A stretch of 64,000 nucleotides of DNA, from assembly GCF_017377715.1 (NCBI RefSeq), contig NZ_JAFVMF010000006.1, positions 62,001 through 126,000 on the forward strand, in the 5' to 3' direction. Below are positions 37,006 through 45,620 of this stretch, piece after piece (within the stretch, counting starts at the first letter, position 1; each line of letters begins with the position of its first letter). Source of the DNA: Acetobacter sacchari (lineage in GTDB: Bacteria > Pseudomonadota > Alphaproteobacteria > Acetobacterales > Acetobacteraceae). The notes beneath the pieces are model-generated. The model was given only the letters and a program-made list of their open reading frames with translations, searched no databases and was not told where the DNA came from. The position numbers and the translations under genes are program-made.

Positions 37006-38778
37006 ATGTGCGGTTTGGCCGGTATTCTCTACAATCGCGGCGCGACGCCACGAGACAGGGCCGTACTTGAACGTCTGGCGGGGGCTCTACAGCACCGTGG
37101 GCCGGATGGCGTGCATATCGTGCGTATGGGCCGGGCGGACATGATCCATACGCGGCTTGCGATCATAGATATCAACGGCGGAGATCAGCCGATCTCCGCC
37201 GGAGCCGCCACAATGATCGCCAATGGTGAGATCTATAACGATCCGGAAATCCGCAAACGTATCGGCGTCGTCCACTACAGCACGGGCAGCGACTGCGAAT
37301 CTGCGCTCAGGCTGTGGGAGAGGGATGGATCGGCTTTCGCGTCCGAGTTGCGCGGCATGTATGCAGTCGCGATTTACGATGACGACAAGGGTGAACTGAC
37401 GCTCGCGAGAGATCCATTCGGGATCAAGTCGCTCTACATAGCGGAACTGTCAGACGGCGTCGCCTTTGCCTCGGAACCGGCGGCTCTGATCGCTGCCGGA
37501 CTGGTGCCCCCCGGCGTAGATCAGGTCGCCCGTGACGAACTGCTGCAGTTGCAGTTCACAACCGGTCGCCGGACCATCTTTCCTGGAATCACTCGGCTTC
37601 TGCCCGGAGAGACGTTGCGTATCGCAGCCGGGCGTTTGCTCGACCGATCTCGTCGTTCGCCGTTGCCAGAGGGAGCGGCTGAGGAGATCGATGAAGCGAC
37701 AGCGCTCGCTCGCCTTGATGGCGCATTGATGGACAGCGTGCGCGCGCATGAGCGTTCGGATGTCCCCTTTGGCATGTTCCTTTCCGGCGGGGTGGACAGT
37801 GCAACTGTGCTCGCCGCGATGGCCCGCATCCGTCGTGAGGCAGGCGGGGGCGCGCCGATACAGGCCTGGACGGCCAGTTTCGACGCTCGCGGCGTGGCCG
37901 ACGAGGCTTCGGCCGCCGCGACGCTTGCGCGTGCTGTCGGAGCACAACACGAGACGGTGCGCGTGACCAGCGACGATATGTGGCGGCACCTGCCGGCAAT
38001 AGTGGGCGGCATGGATGACCCGGTGGCGGATTACGCCATCATCCCGACGTGGCTGCTGGCCCGACGGGCGCGGGAATCCGTGTCGGTCGTGCTGTCCGGC
38101 GAAGGCGGGGACGAGCTTTTTGCAGGATATGGCCGATATCGTCACGCGACCCGACCATGGTGGCGTGGCGGACGGCGCATGCGGCGGCGCGGTATGTTCG
38201 ACGGCCTTGGCGTTCTGCGGTCGCGTCCGGCGCGCTGGCGCGACGGGTTGGCGGGCGCCGAAATGAGCGTCGTCGGCCCAACGCCGTTCTCCCGGGCGCA
38301 GGCGGTGGACATCGCCGAATGGCTTCCCAACGATTTGCTGCTAAAACTTGATCGTTGCCTGATGGCTCACGGGGTCGAAGGAAGGACGCCGCTGCTCGAC
38401 CCGATCGTCGCGAATGCGGTGTGGCGTCTGCCGGACTCGTTGCGTGTTCGTGACGGACGTGGGAAGTGGTTGCTGCGTCGTTGGCTCGAGCAGGCGCTTC
38501 CTGAGGCGAGTCCTTTCGCTCCGAAGCAGGGGTTTACCGTGCCTGTCGGAGAATGGATCGCAGGGGCGGGACGCAAGCTGGGGCCGCTCGTCGCCGCGCA
38601 ACCGGCCATCACGGAGATCGCAGATCCGGATATGGTGCGCGCATTGTTCAAGGACGCGACTGCGCGCCGCGCCGCCCCGGCGGCTTGGACGCTGCTGTTT
38701 TATGCGTTGTGGCGCCGGATACATGTGGACGGCGTGCAGCGCGACGGGGATGTTTTCGAAACGCTGGCGACAGTATAG
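37006..38778 (+). CDS. asnB: asparagine synthetase (glutamine-hydrolysing), class B
   Basis: A 590-residue amidotransferase. Cys2 is the glutaminase nucleophile (MCGLAGILYNRGATP), with GPDGVHI, IANGEIYND and ARDPFGIKSLY in the N-terminal domain. The synthetase domain has the PP-loop FLSGGVDSATVLAAM (about 259-273) and VLSGEGGDELFAGYGRY (about 363-379). The straightforward activity is Asn from Asp and Gln. However, it is translationally linked to two glycosyltransferases, and AsnB-like enzymes in polysaccharide loci amidate uronic acids or nucleotide sugars, so a glycan substrate is a real alternative. Sequence alone does not decide this. Confidence 0.88.
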   Translation: MCGLAGILYNRGATPRDRAVLERLAGALQHRGPDGVHIVRMGRADMIHTRLAIIDINGGDQPISAGAATMIANGEIYNDPEIRKRIGVVHYSTGSDCESALRLWERDGSAFASELRGMYAVAIYDDDKGELTLARDPFGIKSLYIAELSDGVAFASEPAALIAAGLVPPGVDQVARDELLQLQFTTGRRTIFPGITRLLPGETLRIAAGRLLDRSRRSPLPEGAAEEIDEATALARLDGALMDSVRAHERSDVPFGMFLSGGVDSATVLAAMARIRREAGGGAPIQAWTASFDARGVADEASAAATLARAVGAQHETVRVTSDDMWRHLPAIVGGMDDPVADYAIIPTWLLARRARESVSVVLSGEGGDELFAGYGRYRHATRPWWRGGRRMRRRGMFDGLGVLRSRPARWRDGLAGAEMSVVGPTPFSRAQAVDIAEWLPNDLLLKLDRCLMAHGVEGRTPLLDPIVANAVWRLPDSLRVRDGRGKWLLRRWLEQALPEASPFAPKQGFTVPVGEWIAGAGRKLGPLVAAQPAITEIADPDMVRALFKDATARRAAPAAWTLLFYALWRRIHVDGVQRDGDVFETLATV

Positions 38779-38821
38779 CAGCGGCGCAGTCGAAATTCGG
38801 CGCGCATTTGAGGAGTAAACG

Positions 38822-40141
38822 ATGCGTTACGATCTGATCATCCGCAATGGCGTCTGCATTCTGCCATGGGGCGAAGCGGCGACGGATATCGGCGTCGTAG
38901 GCGGCAGGATCGTCGATCTCGCCGTGCCAGGAGCGGCAGAGGCGGAGGAGACGATCGACGCGCGTGGACTTCACGTTCTGCCCGGATTGATCGATGCGCA
39001 TGTTCACCTTCGCGATCCGGGGAAACCCGAAATCGAGAGTATCCCGACGGGCACGCGGGCTGCGGCGCTGGGCGGCGTGACCACGGTGTTCGACATGCCG
39101 AACACGTCTCCCGCAATCACGAACGCTGAAATGCTGCGCTGGAAGCAGGAATACGCGTCACGGGAATCATGGACCGATTTTGCGTTCTATGTAGGCGCCA
39201 CGCGGGAAAATACGCCGCAACTGGCCGAGTATGAGCGTTTCGACGGCGTATGCGCGATCAAGGTGTTTGCGGGTTCCTCCACCGGCGATCTGATGATCGA
39301 GGACGACCCGGGAATTGAAGCTGTGATGCGCAGCGGCCATCGGCGTATCGCGTTTCACTCGGAAGACGAATATCGCCTGCAGGCGCGCCGCAAGGACTTT
39401 CATGTTGGCATGCCGCATGACATGCACCGGTTCTGGCGTGATGAGGAGTGCGCGTTTCTTGGCACGCGCCGTCTCATGGCGCTGGCGCGCAAGACAGGGC
39501 GGCCGGCGCATATCCTGCACACATCAACAGCTGAAGAGCTGGAGTATCTGCAAGGGTTTCGCGATGTCGCTACGGTGGAGGTGCTCGTTAACCATCTGAC
39601 GCAGGTGGCTCCGGACTGTTACGAGGCTCTTGGTGGTCTTGCCATCATGAATCCGCCGATCCGCGATCGCCGCCACTATGAGGCGAGCTGGCGCGCTATC
39701 GCCAACGGCACGGTGGACGTCGTGTCCTCGGACCACGCCCCGCACTCTCTGGAGGCCAAGGCGAAGCCGTGGCCGGACTGTCCGGCGGGGCTTACCGGTG
39801 TTCAGACAATCGTGCCGATCATGCTTGATCATGTGAATGCGGGACGGCTTTCTCTGGGGCGCCTTGCAGACCTGATGTCCGCAGGACCCGCGCGTGTTTA
39901 TGGCCTGCAGGCAAAAGGCCGCATCGCGGCCGGATACGACGCCGATTTTACCTTGGTGGACATGAAAGCGCACAGGCGCATCACCAATGACTGGATCGTC
40001 ACTCCCGCGGGATGGACGCCGTTTGACGGCATGGAAGTCTCCGGCTGGCCGGTGGCCACCGTCGTGCGTGGCCGCGTCGTGATGCGTGACGACACAATTC
40101 TGGGCGAACCCCGCGGCCAGCTGGCCCGTTTCTTGCCGTAA
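38822..40141 (+). CDS. pyrC: dihydroorotase (class I)
   Basis: A 439-residue amidohydrolase for the third step of pyrimidine synthesis, carbamoyl aspartate to dihydroorotate. The zinc motif is GLIDAHVHLRDPG (about 57-69), with TTVFDMPNTSPAITN, the carboxylated-lysine region CAIKVFAGSSTG, His ligands in FHSEDE and LHTSTAEE, and SSDHAPHSLEAKA for the catalytic Asp. Length and motifs fit class I (PyrC/AllB-like) rather than the short E. coli type; allantoinase is the main alternative, but the HLRDPG and NPPIRD features favour dihydroorotase. An inherited start from ATG 38822 follows GAGGAG. Confidence 0.9.
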   Translation: MRYDLIIRNGVCILPWGEAATDIGVVGGRIVDLAVPGAAEAEETIDARGLHVLPGLIDAHVHLRDPGKPEIESIPTGTRAAALGGVTTVFDMPNTSPAITNAEMLRWKQEYASRESWTDFAFYVGATRENTPQLAEYERFDGVCAIKVFAGSSTGDLMIEDDPGIEAVMRSGHRRIAFHSEDEYRLQARRKDFHVGMPHDMHRFWRDEECAFLGTRRLMALARKTGRPAHILHTSTAEELEYLQGFRDVATVEVLVNHLTQVAPDCYEALGGLAIMNPPIRDRRHYEASWRAIANGTVDVVSSDHAPHSLEAKAKPWPDCPAGLTGVQTIVPIMLDHVNAGRLSLGRLADLMSAGPARVYGLQAKGRIAAGYDADFTLVDMKAHRRITNDWIVTPAGWTPFDGMEVSGWPVATVVRGRVVMRDDTILGEPRGQLARFLP

Positions 40142-40232
40142 AGTTGGCGTCTACAGTCGCTGCGCTTTCCCGGATCGATTACAGGACAAGCGTATAGTGC
40201 AATTTGACCGGCGCGCGCCGGAAGGAACCCTG

Positions 40233-40610
40233 ATGACAGTCCGCCCTGCCTTTGTTGCTCTCGCCCTCGCCGCATCGTTTGCCGTCTCAAACGCCGCGCG
40301 CGCGGATGACGCATGGACTGCATCGGGCTGCGGGTCTGAGCCTTCTGCTCCTTCGGTCGACGGGTCCAGCGTCGATCGCTACAACGCCAGCATCGACCGG
40401 GTCAGCGCCTACGAGAAAGCCGCGCGCACTTACAACAGTTGCGTCTCGAAACAGGCCAACCGCGATGAGACAGTTGTCAGCAACGAGGCTCGTGACAAGA
40501 TTGCCCACATTCATGAAGGCAGCGTCGCGGTCCAAAAGCGCATAGCGGCGAATTTCACGAAGATGACGGCGCAACTCAAGGCCGCTGGCGGGAAGTTAGG
40601 CGGTCACTAA
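40233..40610 (+). CDS. small exported protein of unknown function
   Basis: A 125-residue protein beginning at ATG 40233, with GGAAGGA (40219-40225) as Shine-Dalgarno. It has a signal peptide (MTVRPAFVALALAASFAVSN, cleavage after AARA about 24). The mature part has two Cys (SGCGSEP and YNSCVSKQ), a VDRYNASIDRVSAYEKAARTY helix and a C-terminal amphipathic helix (KRIAANFTKMTAQLKAAG), so it is probably a small helical periplasmic protein with one disulfide. I do not recognise a family. Confidence 0.7.
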   Translation: MTVRPAFVALALAASFAVSNAARADDAWTASGCGSEPSAPSVDGSSVDRYNASIDRVSAYEKAARTYNSCVSKQANRDETVVSNEARDKIAHIHEGSVAVQKRIAANFTKMTAQLKAAGGKLGGH

Positions 40611-40628
40611 AGACGGGTGATGGATTTA

Positions 40629-40656
40629 ACCGGGCGGAGCGATTGTCTCGCCCGGT
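40629..40656 (+). terminator. hairpin after the small exported protein
   Basis: ACCGGGCG and CGCCCGGT form a perfect 8-bp stem around a 12-base loop, 18 bases past the stop codon. There is no U tract, so the terminator role is uncertain. Confidence 0.45.
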
Positions 40657-40859
40657 GAGACCGTGAGCCGCTTGGGCCGCGTCAATCTGAACGACTGATC
40701 TGTTCGGACGTGCAATTGCGCAGTTTCAGGGCGCTCGAGGATCACCCGCCGGGGTGCGAAATGGCGCTCTTTTCAATTCATTCAGTGTTTAGAAAGTTTT
40801 AACGACGCTCGGGCAGATTCAAACACCAATTTACCATCCGGCATTGGTGTTTTCTGCGT

Positions 40860-41663
40860 ATGGAAGCGACGCGTAATCTCGTGGACAGTTTTCTGTCGGA
40901 CGAAGTTCCAGAGCTGCGTCCTCGTACATTCGATAATATTCGAAGTCTGTATTATTGCCAGACGCCCGTTTATGTGCCGTCTTTCAACAATCCGACTTAT
41001 GTTGTCAAAATGCTTCGGCAGCTCTTTCGCTACCGATTTAACAATATAACGATCGTCGATGGCGGCTCAAGCTACGACAAGATGCAGGATGTCCTTGGGA
41101 AACTGGAATTCGACTGCGTCTGTACTGTCGTTAGATTATCCCGCAATGTGGGTCCGCGTCATATCGTCAAGTCCCGCGAATTTTATGATTCGCTTCCAGA
41201 GTTGTTTTGCCTGACGGACCCGGATATTGCTTTCAACGAAAATTTACCTGTAGATTTCATGCGTCAACTGGCGGCTCTTACCGACTATTTCAAAATAGGG
41301 AAAGCCGGATTTGCGTTGTCTCTGAAACATCGTAGCCGCATGAAGCACGGCAAATACCTTAATTCCAAACAGATGGGACCTACCCATATATGGGAATGGG
41401 AAAGTCAATTCTGGCGCCATAAGCTCGGCCGACTGCCAGACGGCAGTGAAGTGTTTGATGCGCCTATAGATACAACTTTCGCATTGTATAACAAAAAACA
41501 TTTTGAGCCTGACCGATTTTTCGACGCCGTGCGTGTCTCAGGCAATTTTGAGAGTGAACATACGCCCTGGTATAAAGACAGCATCCTTCCTGACGAGGAG
41601 GAGAGCGTTTATCAGCGGACAGGAAAGTTTTCGAATTACCGTCCTGCCAGCGTTCCGGTCTGA
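40860..41663 (+). CDS. GT2-like glycosyltransferase
   Basis: A 267-residue protein with a GT-A-like core: PVYVPSFNNPTYVVKMLRQL, ITIVDGGSSYDKMQDVL (the first Asp of nucleotide-sugar binding) and ELFCLTDPDIAFNENLPVDF, where TDPD corresponds to the DXD metal site. AT content is higher than in the neighbouring genes. It has no signal or membrane helix. It stands alone between a small exported protein and an SPFH protein, so its glycan is unknown. The end is about 60 residues after GRLPDGSEVFDAPIDTTFAL, where GT2 proteins often bind acceptors. Confidence 0.75.
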   Translation: MEATRNLVDSFLSDEVPELRPRTFDNIRSLYYCQTPVYVPSFNNPTYVVKMLRQLFRYRFNNITIVDGGSSYDKMQDVLGKLEFDCVCTVVRLSRNVGPRHIVKSREFYDSLPELFCLTDPDIAFNENLPVDFMRQLAALTDYFKIGKAGFALSLKHRSRMKHGKYLNSKQMGPTHIWEWESQFWRHKLGRLPDGSEVFDAPIDTTFALYNKKHFEPDRFFDAVRVSGNFESEHTPWYKDSILPDEEESVYQRTGKFSNYRPASVPV

Positions 41664-41887
41664 AGTCTGCGCCGTCTTGCGACCATGCTCGATGTTTGCT
41701 TTTCCAATTTGGAACGAAATCATCTTCCTCGCTCCCGACGTGGTGAGGTAAACAACGCTTCAGAGAATTTCTTCGTGTTCAAAGGTGATAAAGTTAAATT
41801 ACGTCTGTTTTTTCTTTTGGATTTTCTGCGCACACTATAGCAAAGTAAAATCAATATGTGGCGTATACGCCAGAACTGGAGATTGCG

Positions 41888-42799
41888 ATGTCTGGCGGTG
41901 ATTTGCAGGGATCAAACATTTTGGTGATATTTTTTATCGCTGTAATGGCCGTCGCGTTGGTCTTCTTGGTAAGAAGATTTCGTGTCGTTCCGGGACGCCA
42001 TGCCTTTGTTATCGAAAGGCTGGGAGTCCCTCAGGATCGTCCGTTGCGTAGCGGCCTGCATTTTATCTGGCCGCTGTGCAGGATCGCGCGACAGGTCTCG
42101 CTGATGCAGAGTCAGGTCGAAAAAATTTCCGACGTGAAAACCCGCGATGACGCTTTCATCCGTATTCAATGGGTGCTGCGTTACGCCGTTAATGACACTC
42201 CTGAAGGTATTATGGCCTACGCTTACAAGGTCGAGGAGCCCGTAAAGCGTCTGGTGTTCAAGGTTGAGAACGAAATAAGACAAATCATTTCTGGAATGAC
42301 GATGGACGAGCTCTATCGTCAGCGCGACACCATCGCCGAGCAGGTCATGAGCGATCAGGAGGATGACGCGCAGGAGAGTGGGGTAAAAATTCACGGCGTG
42401 ACGATTGAGCAGCCGATGCCGCCTGAACAGGTTCAGGTGGCGATGAACAACAAGCTGGCCGCGATCGCGCGCAAGGAGGCGGCTGAAGCCGAGGCGGAAG
42501 CAGAGCGGGTCAGGCGCGTCGGAATCGCTCGTGCGGAAGCAGAGAGCAAGAGGCTTCAGGGTGAGGGAATCGCCAACGAACGCAAGGCCATAGCCGAAGG
42601 TTTCAGGGACGCCATGCAAAAGCTTCAGGAAGGTTTGCCTGAGGCCAGTAGCCAAGAAATTCTGGCGTTACTGTTAAGCGTCAATGAAAATGACATGGTG
42701 ACGACGGCCAGTCAGACCGGCAAGGCAACCGTTATTTTTGTGCCGCGGTCCATGGACTACGCGACTGCGCAAGCAGCGATGAGGGAAGTGCGGACTTAA
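41888..42799 (+). CDS. SPFH/band-7 (stomatin/slipin-like) membrane protein
   Basis: A 303-residue protein with one N-terminal transmembrane segment (about 9-31, ILVIFFIAVMAVALVFLV) followed by an SPFH domain: RFRVVPGRHAFVIERLGVPQ, RSGLHFIWPLCRIARQVSL, TRDDAFIRIQWVLRYAV and QIISGMTMDELYRQRDTIAE. A long charged coiled coil (about 195-250, AAEAEAEAERVRRVGIARAE) drives oligomerisation. Such proteins form membrane rings or microdomains and influence proteases and lipids; the specific job is unknown. ATG 41888 with GGAG 7 bases upstream is preferred to GTG 41858. No NfeD partner gene is adjacent. Confidence 0.88.
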   Translation: MSGGDLQGSNILVIFFIAVMAVALVFLVRRFRVVPGRHAFVIERLGVPQDRPLRSGLHFIWPLCRIARQVSLMQSQVEKISDVKTRDDAFIRIQWVLRYAVNDTPEGIMAYAYKVEEPVKRLVFKVENEIRQIISGMTMDELYRQRDTIAEQVMSDQEDDAQESGVKIHGVTIEQPMPPEQVQVAMNNKLAAIARKEAAEAEAEAERVRRVGIARAEAESKRLQGEGIANERKAIAEGFRDAMQKLQEGLPEASSQEILALLLSVNENDMVTTASQTGKATVIFVPRSMDYATAQAAMREVRT

Positions 42800-42847
42800 G
42801 GTCCCGAGAGCATCCGCTGGATCTCAATTCCGGGCAGCAACGATGCG

Positions 42848-43201
42848 TCAGTATGGGTTCTGTGTTGACGGAGGCGCCTTGCCATAAGCCATGTTAAGTC
42901 GCGCCGCGTTTTGTTCAGGGGTGAGGCCGGTTGGTCCTTGGGACACTTGTCGTGCGACGTTCGGCATCAAATCTGGACGGCTCCAGCAGTCGACGCCGCT
43001 CCACCCTTGGGTGCAATAGGGTTGGGGCGGGGGCGGTGTTTCGGCAGGGGAACACCAGCCTGTCCCTTTCTCCAGTTCGGAGACGCTGCAGTCGCGTCCC
43101 ATCGCAAAACTCCCGATCTGTACCGGCGAGCAGGCGGCGAGGAGAGCTGGGAGCGACGTGGCGAAGAGCGCAAGGCGGAGCGTTCTGAACATAAGCGTCA
43201 T
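42848..43201 (-). CDS. small proline-rich lipoprotein
   Basis: A 117-residue lipoprotein: signal LRLALFATSLPALLAAC with lipid Cys at about 24, then several Cys (DCSVSE, GWCSP, PYCTQ, VDCWSRPD) and PPPPQP. The CTQGWSGVDCWSRPD and LTPEQNAARLNMAYG segments are distinctive. Similar short lipoproteins occur in acetic acid bacteria as hypothetical proteins; no function is known to me. ATG 43201 or ATG 43192 could start it. It is divergent from the yfgM-like gene. Confidence 0.7.
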   Translation of the reverse strand: MTLMFRTLRLALFATSLPALLAACSPVQIGSFAMGRDCSVSELEKGTGWCSPAETPPPPQPYCTQGWSGVDCWSRPDLMPNVARQVSQGPTGLTPEQNAARLNMAYGKAPPSTQNPY

Positions 43202-43454
43202 TATGACCGAAGGTAATGAACAAAGACTTATCGCGGCGTCCCCCAGTGACGGGCGTCGTTTACGCTTCCGCCTGTTTGCTCGGCTCGCGCGACGCCGCTA
43301 TTGTCCGGGACGCGCGGCTCAGCAGGTCGAAATGTCTGATCCTCGGTTTGAAGCGTTTTCGCGTAGAGCGTGAAGGCGCAGTAGTAAGCACGGTCGGTCG
43401 CCGGGTGTTAATAACAGGCGTGCGAAGCGCCTGACGGAAAGGAACGAGGGTTCG

Positions 43455-44144
43455 GTGGCGGACGAGATTTTCAGGGAAGTGGATGACGAGCTTCGCGCCG
43501 AGCGCCTGCGTAACGCCGTGCGACGTTACGCAGGGATCGGCATCGGCGCAGTCGTGCTCGTCGGCGTCGCGGCAGGGGCGTGGGAATACCACTTGTCTCG
43601 CGCCAATCAGGCCGCAGCCGCCAGTTCGGCGACCTATCTTCAGGCGCTGCGGGACGTGAGCCCGGCCGCCGGACCAAGCAGCGCGAGCACGCCACTCACC
43701 GACGTGCAGAAAAAGGCGCTCGCCCAGCTGGAAACGGTCACCAAAGGTTCTCCGGCAGGTCTGGCCACCTTGGCGAAATTTCAGGTCGCGGCGACCAACG
43801 CATCGCACGGCAAGCTTCCGGACGCCTTGGCGGTCTGGAACACGATCTCGCAGGACCAGTCCGTATCGCCGACGCTACGCGATCTGGCGGCGTTGTACTG
43901 GTGCCAGTGGCAAGTCGATTCGGGCGATGAGGCGGCGATCCGTTCGCGGTTGTCCTTGCTGACCGGCAAGGGCAAGCCTTTCGCGTCGCTTGCGAACGAA
44001 GTGCTCGCCACGCTCGACCTGCGCACCGGGAAGCTCGATGACGCGCGCAAGCTGCTGTCTTCACTGGCGCAGGACGTGCAGGCTCCTGAAGGTGTTCGGA
44101 TGCGTGCGAACACTGTGATGCAGACCCTTAACCAGCCCGGATAA
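43455..44144 (+). CDS. YfgM-like tetratricopeptide membrane protein
   Basis: A 229-residue protein with a cytoplasmic N-terminus (EIFREVDDELRAERLRNAVR), one transmembrane helix (about 24-45, RYAGIGIGAVVLVGVAAGAW) and a periplasmic TPR-like part (LATLAKFQVAATNASHGKLP, LATLDLRTGKLDDARKLL). YfgM in E. coli is a partner of PpiD and SecYEG. The family's usual order yfgM-bamB-der is preserved here. It starts with GTG after GAGGG. Together with BamB it belongs to the outer-membrane protein export machinery. Confidence 0.85.
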   Translation: MADEIFREVDDELRAERLRNAVRRYAGIGIGAVVLVGVAAGAWEYHLSRANQAAAASSATYLQALRDVSPAAGPSSASTPLTDVQKKALAQLETVTKGSPAGLATLAKFQVAATNASHGKLPDALAVWNTISQDQSVSPTLRDLAALYWCQWQVDSGDEAAIRSRLSLLTGKGKPFASLANEVLATLDLRTGKLDDARKLLSSLAQDVQAPEGVRMRANTVMQTLNQPG

Positions 44145-44189
44145 GCCCTTTCGGCTCTTTTCCCAGCGTTTGATCGAGATCAGCCCGCC

Positions 44190-45620
44190 GTGCTTCAGCA
44201 AAACGACGAGACCCCGATGACTCTTTCCGCCGTCCGGAGGCCCCGGAGCGGCGGTCGCCGCCGTTTTCTTGGCCAGATGCTGGCGACTGTGGCGGCGCCC
44301 GCGCTTGCCGGGTGCAGTCTTTTCGACGACGATGAGAAGCCCATCCTCGCAGGCCACCGCACGAATGTTCTGAACACGCGCAACGGTCTGGTTGTGACGA
44401 AGAACGACGGAACTCTGACGCCGATCTCCATCCCGGCGACGACATCCGTCACGGAGTGGCCCATTGCCGGGCGCATCCCCAGCCACATCTCGGCCAACTA
44501 TGCCTGGGGCGGTCTGCACAAGCGTTGGTCGCAATCGATCGGCCATGGCAACTCCGAGCCTGACTTTTTGGCTTTTGCGGCGCTCGGTTCCTCAGGACGT
44601 GGCGTCATTCAGGCGCAACCGGTCCTTCATGAGGGACGGCTGTTCACCGTGGACGCCGTCGGTGAAGTGCGAGCCTATTCCTGGCCCGCGATGAAAGAGC
44701 TGTGGCACTTGAACGCCAAGCCGCGTTCGGTGAAATCCAGCAATCTAGGCGGCGGTTTGGGCGCGTTCGGGAATACGCTCTACATAGTTGACGGCGTGTC
44801 GCAGACCGTGGCGGTCGACACCGCGACGGGGAGCGTGAAATGGCGGATGACAGCCGGAACGCCTGGCCGGTCTGCGCCGACCATAGCGAACGGTCGCGTC
44901 TTTTTCGGCACGATTGACGAAAAGCTCTACGCGCTCGACGCGAACACTGGCCACGAACTGTGGTCATACAGCGCCAGCCAGGCGGACACGGTCATGTTCG
45001 GCCAGCCTGCACCAACGGTGGTCGACGGAATCGTGTTGTGCGGCTTCGGATCTGGCGATCTCGTCGCACTGCGAGAGGAAAGCGGCGAGGTGGTGTGGAG
45101 CGACACGCTCGGCAGCGCCAACGGTCAGACCTCTGCGCTCGATTTCTCCTGTGTCCGCAGCATGCCGGTCGTTGTCGCAGGCACTGCCTACGCCATGAGC
45201 GTGGCGTCTGTTCTCGTCGCCATCGACATGCGTTCGGGACGCCGCCTTTGGGAGCGCGCGGTCGCCGGGCAAAGCCCCTTGTTGAGCGTGAACGACTGGC
45301 TCTTCCTGTTAAGCATGGACGAGCAGGTAGCCTGCGTTGACCGGCAGACAGGGCAGGTGCGCTGGATCACACAGCTCCGCCGGTATCGCCGTGTGGACGC
45401 GCGCAAAGACGGCGTCGTATGGACGGGGCCCGTTTTGGCGGGCGGCAAACTGGTTTGCGTGAGCACGTTGCCTGAAAATGGCGTAGTGACGCTCGATCCG
45501 CTTACCGGAAAAATTCTGACCATCGACAAGCTTCCGAACGCAACGTCCGTTCAGCCGATTGTCGTCGATGGCCAGCTTCTTGTTCTCGATGACGTAGGTA
45601 ACCTGACTTCTTATGGCTGA
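44190..45620 (+). CDS. bamB: outer membrane protein assembly factor BamB
   Basis: BamB is a lipoprotein beta-propeller of the BAM complex, which folds beta-barrels into the outer membrane. The N-terminus has a twin-arginine-like stretch GGRRRFLGQML and a lipobox ALAGC, suggesting export in a folded state, which is unusual for BamB. The propeller shows repeated PQQ-type blades such as LYIVDGVSQTVAVDTATGSV, KLYALDANTGHELWSY and VACVDRQTGQVRW. It is 476 residues, longer than E. coli BamB (392). The start is GTG 44190 or ATG 44217; the second puts the Arg motif nearer the N-terminus. It overlaps der by 8 bases. Confidence 0.92.
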   Translation: MLQQNDETPMTLSAVRRPRSGGRRRFLGQMLATVAAPALAGCSLFDDDEKPILAGHRTNVLNTRNGLVVTKNDGTLTPISIPATTSVTEWPIAGRIPSHISANYAWGGLHKRWSQSIGHGNSEPDFLAFAALGSSGRGVIQAQPVLHEGRLFTVDAVGEVRAYSWPAMKELWHLNAKPRSVKSSNLGGGLGAFGNTLYIVDGVSQTVAVDTATGSVKWRMTAGTPGRSAPTIANGRVFFGTIDEKLYALDANTGHELWSYSASQADTVMFGQPAPTVVDGIVLCGFGSGDLVALREESGEVVWSDTLGSANGQTSALDFSCVRSMPVVVAGTAYAMSVASVLVAIDMRSGRRLWERAVAGQSPLLSVNDWLFLLSMDEQVACVDRQTGQVRWITQLRRYRRVDARKDGVVWTGPVLAGGKLVCVSTLPENGVVTLDPLTGKILTIDKLPNATSVQPIVVDGQLLVLDDVGNLTSYG

